This document shows positions 61,833 through 64,000 of a DNA stretch of 64,000 nt, in pieces. Made by a program: the position numbers and the translations under genes. Under the pieces are notes generated by a model, which saw only the letters and a program-made list of their open reading frames with translations, ran no database searches and was not told where the DNA came from. Within the stretch, counting starts at the first letter, position 1, and each line of letters starts with the position of its first letter. The DNA lies in assembly GCF_025398035.1 (NCBI RefSeq), contig NZ_CP104558.1, positions 3,668,001-3,732,000 on the forward strand, written 5' to 3'. The stretch is from Rossellomorea vietnamensis. Lineage in GTDB: Bacteria > Bacillota > Bacilli > Bacillales > Bacillaceae_B.

Positions 61833-62585
61833 ATGTTAACCGAGGAACGTCATCGAATCATTTTAGACTTATTGAAGGAGAAGGATGCGATTAAGATCCA
61901 GGATATCGTGGACGCAACGAATGCCTCAGAGTCAACGATTCGCAGGGACCTGACACAGCTTGAGCAGGAAAAATTCCTGAAACGGGTCCACGGCGGAGCG
62001 TCGAAGCTTCAAGGGAAATTGAAGGAATTGAGCGTTTCTGAAAAATCATCCAAAAGCCTTCATGAAAAACAGATAATCGGCCAATACGCAGCTTCTCTGG
62101 TGGAAGATGGGGATTGCATCTATCTGGATGCCGGTACGACGACCCTGAGTCTGATCGATCATCTTCCTGAAAAAGACATCGTCGTCGTCACGAATGGATT
62201 GACCCATGTGGAAGCCCTGCTTCAGAAAGGAATTAAAACGTATATGATCGGTGGGTACGTCAAGCCCGTTACAAGAGCGATGGTCGGTAGTGGGGCACTG
62301 GATTCCATTCGTCAATACCGGTTTGATAAAGCATTTATGGGGGCAAACGGCGTGCATGCACAATATGGTTTCACCACGCCTGATCCGGAAGAGGCCCAGG
62401 TGAAACGCATGGCCATTGAGTTATCAAGAGAAGCAATGTTCCTTGCCGACGATTCGAAATTTGGAGAGATTGCTTTCAGTAAAATAGTGGACCTCGATAA
62501 AGCGATGATCATTACGAACACTATAGAAGAAGAACACGATACGGCGATGAAGAATCAAACTACGATAAAGGTTGTGAAAACATGA
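61833..62585 (+). CDS. fruR: DeoR-family repressor of fructose utilisation
   Basis: 250 residues: a DeoR winged helix (about 3-57: RHRIILDLLKEKDAIKIQDIV, ASESTIRRDLTQLE) and a sugar-phosphate-sensing domain (about 75-235) with YLDAGTTTLSLIDHL and FMGANGVHAQYGFTTPD. B. subtilis FruR represses fruRKA and responds to fructose-1-phosphate. ATG 61833 follows AGGAGAGACC; the longer frame lies in the promoter. The end overlaps fruK by four bases (ATGA). Confidence 0.9.
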   Translation: MLTEERHRIILDLLKEKDAIKIQDIVDATNASESTIRRDLTQLEQEKFLKRVHGGASKLQGKLKELSVSEKSSKSLHEKQIIGQYAASLVEDGDCIYLDAGTTTLSLIDHLPEKDIVVVTNGLTHVEALLQKGIKTYMIGGYVKPVTRAMVGSGALDSIRQYRFDKAFMGANGVHAQYGFTTPDPEEAQVKRMAIELSREAMFLADDSKFGEIAFSKIVDLDKAMIITNTIEEEHDTAMKNQTTIKVVKT

Positions 62586-63493
62586 TTTATACATTAACAC
62601 TGAATCCTTCTGTGGATTACATTATGGAACTGGATTCCTTTCAAAAAGGCGGTCTTAATCGGAGCAGTGCAGAAAGTGCCTTTCCAGGGGGGAAGGGGAT
62701 CAATGTTTCCCGCGTTTTACACTTATTGAATGTGGATAGTGTGGCTCTTGGATTTGCAGGGGGATATACGGGAGAGTATATTAAACAATTTTTGAATCAA
62801 GAGGATATCAGGACAGAGTTTGTCGAGGTAGAGGAAGCCTCTCGCATAAACGTCAAGGTGAAGGCGGATGATGAGACCGAAATAAACGGGAGCGGGCCTT
62901 CCATCAGGGAAGAGCATATCCGGGAGCTGTTCGATCAAATATCTTCCTTGACGGCAGATGACATGATTGTGCTTGCAGGAAGCATACCTGGTTCGGTTCC
63001 GAAAACATTTTATCAGGAGATTGCCGCTCAATGTCAAAAACAAGGGACGAAAGTGATCATCGATGCTGAGAAAAAATTAATCGAACCGGTCCTGCCCTTA
63101 AAGCCATTCCTCATCAAGCCGAATCATCATGAGCTCGGGGAAATGTTTGATGTAGAGATCCACTCTATTGAAAAAGCTGTACATTACGGAAAGATACTCA
63201 AGGATACCGGTGTTGAAAACGTCATGGTGTCCATGGCTGAAAAAGGTGCACTCCTGTTGACTGAAGATGAGGTGTTTTTTTCCTCTGTACCCAAAGGGGA
63301 ATTGAAAAGCTCGGTCGGTGCAGGGGATTCAACGGTCGCCGGATTCCTTGCAGGCCTGTCCAGGGGATGGAGCGTGAAGGATTCTTTCCGCTTGGGTACC
63401 TCAGCCGGATCGGCGACTGCCTATTCCATTGGCCTCTGTTCATCGGAACACGTGGAAAGATTATTTGAAGACATTCAGATTACAAACATATAG
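62582..63493 (+). CDS. fruK: 1-phosphofructokinase
   Basis: 303 residues, PfkB family, FruK type: TLNPSVDYIMELDSF at the N-terminus, FPGGKGINVSRVLHLL near 36-51, LAGSIPGSVPKTFY near 128, IIDAEKKL near 157, KPNHHELGEMF near 178 and the catalytic GAGDSTVAGFLAGL near 246. It phosphorylates fructose-1-phosphate to fructose-1,6-bisphosphate. The start overlaps the fruR stop. Confidence 0.94.
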   Translation: MIYTLTLNPSVDYIMELDSFQKGGLNRSSAESAFPGGKGINVSRVLHLLNVDSVALGFAGGYTGEYIKQFLNQEDIRTEFVEVEEASRINVKVKADDETEINGSGPSIREEHIRELFDQISSLTADDMIVLAGSIPGSVPKTFYQEIAAQCQKQGTKVIIDAEKKLIEPVLPLKPFLIKPNHHELGEMFDVEIHSIEKAVHYGKILKDTGVENVMVSMAEKGALLLTEDEVFFSSVPKGELKSSVGAGDSTVAGFLAGLSRGWSVKDSFRLGTSAGSATAYSIGLCSSEHVERLFEDIQITNI

Positions 63494-63507
63494 AGGGGGA
63501 GTTCAAA

Positions 63508-64000
63508 ATGAGAATAACGGAGTTACTGACAAAAGATACGATTCAGCTTCATATATCTTCTCATTCGAAAAACGGAGTCATAGACGAGTTGGTATCCGTT
63601 TTGGACCAAAGTGGTAAATTGCAGGACCGAGATGAATTCAAGAAAGCGATTCTTAATCGGGAAGCACAGAGTACGACGGGAATCGGGGAAGGGATTGCGA
63701 TTCCCCATGCGAAAACATCCGCAGTCAAAGCGCCTGCGATTGCGTTCGGTAAATCAGAAGCGGGTGTTGATTATGAATCCCTTGATGGCGAACCAGCTCA
63801 TTTGTTCTTCATGATTGCCGCGACTGAAGGAGCGAATCAAACCCATTTAGAAGCACTCAGTCGCCTTTCATCCATGCTGATGGATGTGGATGTGCGGAAA
63901 GCACTGTTGAAAGCAGGTACGGAAGAAGAGGTTTTGGAAATCATTAATGCCCATGATGGTGAGGAAGAAGAGACAACGGTTGAAACGTCTGCTCCGGGTG
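63508..64000 (+). CDS. fruA: PTS fructose transporter, EIIA part (gene continues past the right edge)
   Basis: 164 residues are visible and the frame is open to the edge. It is a fructose-type EIIA domain (about 1-150): TELLTKDTIQLHISSHSKNG, GIGEGIAIPHAKTSAVKAPAIAF with the phosphorylated His near 66, and LSRLSSMLMDVDVRKAL. An acidic linker (HDGEEEETTVE) then begins. The order in the operon and the fruR-fruK context imply an EIIABC protein. GAGGGGGAGTTCAAA precedes the ATG at 63508. Confidence 0.9.
   Translation, partial: MRITELLTKDTIQLHISSHSKNGVIDELVSVLDQSGKLQDRDEFKKAILNREAQSTTGIGEGIAIPHAKTSAVKAPAIAFGKSEAGVDYESLDGEPAHLFFMIAATEGANQTHLEALSRLSSMLMDVDVRKALLKAGTEEEVLEIINAHDGEEEETTVETSAPG

Overview
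The window looks like chromosome from a Bacillaceae bacterium close to the Bacillus subtilis group (a Bacillus/Rossellomorea-type organism). The support is: Bacillus-type ribosome binding sites (AGGAGG cores, frequent GTG/TTG starts), many U-tailed intrinsic terminators, CcpA-type cre sites, sporulation-pathway genes (kapB, kapD, a yuzC-like gene), and gene order that follows the B. subtilis yui-yug region for roughly the first 42 kb. I see no prophage, insertion sequence, CRISPR array, rRNA or plasmid function. One tRNA gene (Ala, GGC) is present.

Layout. 0-7 kb: class I aldolase, a signal-less cobalamin-binding-type protein, yuiD, pepA, a Na+/H+ antiporter (yuiF), yuzC, menI and a ydaT-like stress gene. 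7-13 kb: the complete mrpABCDEFG Na+/H+ antiporter operon on the minus strand. 13-25 kb: yufK, pbpD, an MFS exporter, kapD/kapB (without kinB beside them), a lipoprotein cyclophilin, a Cu/Zn-SOD-like lipoprotein, patB, yugF and alaR-alaT. 25-42 kb: a small XRE regulator, an NSS-family transporter, yugI, a MEDS-domain protein, an aldehyde dehydrogenase with its DUF779 partner, the arginine/ornithine catabolic group rocR-rocD-rocG, a second aldehyde dehydrogenase, yuzA, a butanol dehydrogenase, pgi, yugN and the potassium channel yugO. 42-64 kb leaves that colinearity and is mostly sugar catabolism: an FMN lactate-type oxidase, a VWA lipoprotein, tRNA-Ala, the nagAB/nagP/nagR amino-sugar regulon, a sucrose operon controlled by antitermination (sacT, RAT hairpin, sacP, fructokinase, sacA), a HAD phosphatase, an orphan pair of oligopeptide-type permeases, ltaS, and the start of fruR-fruK-fruA, which runs off the right edge.

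How the genes work together. Three PTS systems (GlcNAc, sucrose, fructose) carry their own regulators: NagR with two operators in the nagA/nagP intergenic region, SacT with its RNA target ahead of sacP, and FruR. Products converge on fructose-6-phosphate, next to pgi and fda. cre-like sites lie before nagP, rocG, the aldehyde dehydrogenase and a small membrane gene, so carbon catabolite control probably links these units.

The observations I consider most worth checking are: (1) the RocR-like AAA+ activator has an intact ATPase but lacks the GAFTGA loop needed to engage sigma-54, and rocD has no clean -24/-12 promoter; (2) a 13-15 bp word, GAGGGACGGACC(TTC), forms the arms of three terminators and also lies inside two unrelated coding genes, in opposite orientations relative to the coding strand; (3) an exact 21-bp-period array of GGCTGGATT after the yugJ terminator, with a matching two-copy version after the pepA terminator; (4) a SodC-like lipoprotein with one copper-ligand histidine replaced by aspartate.
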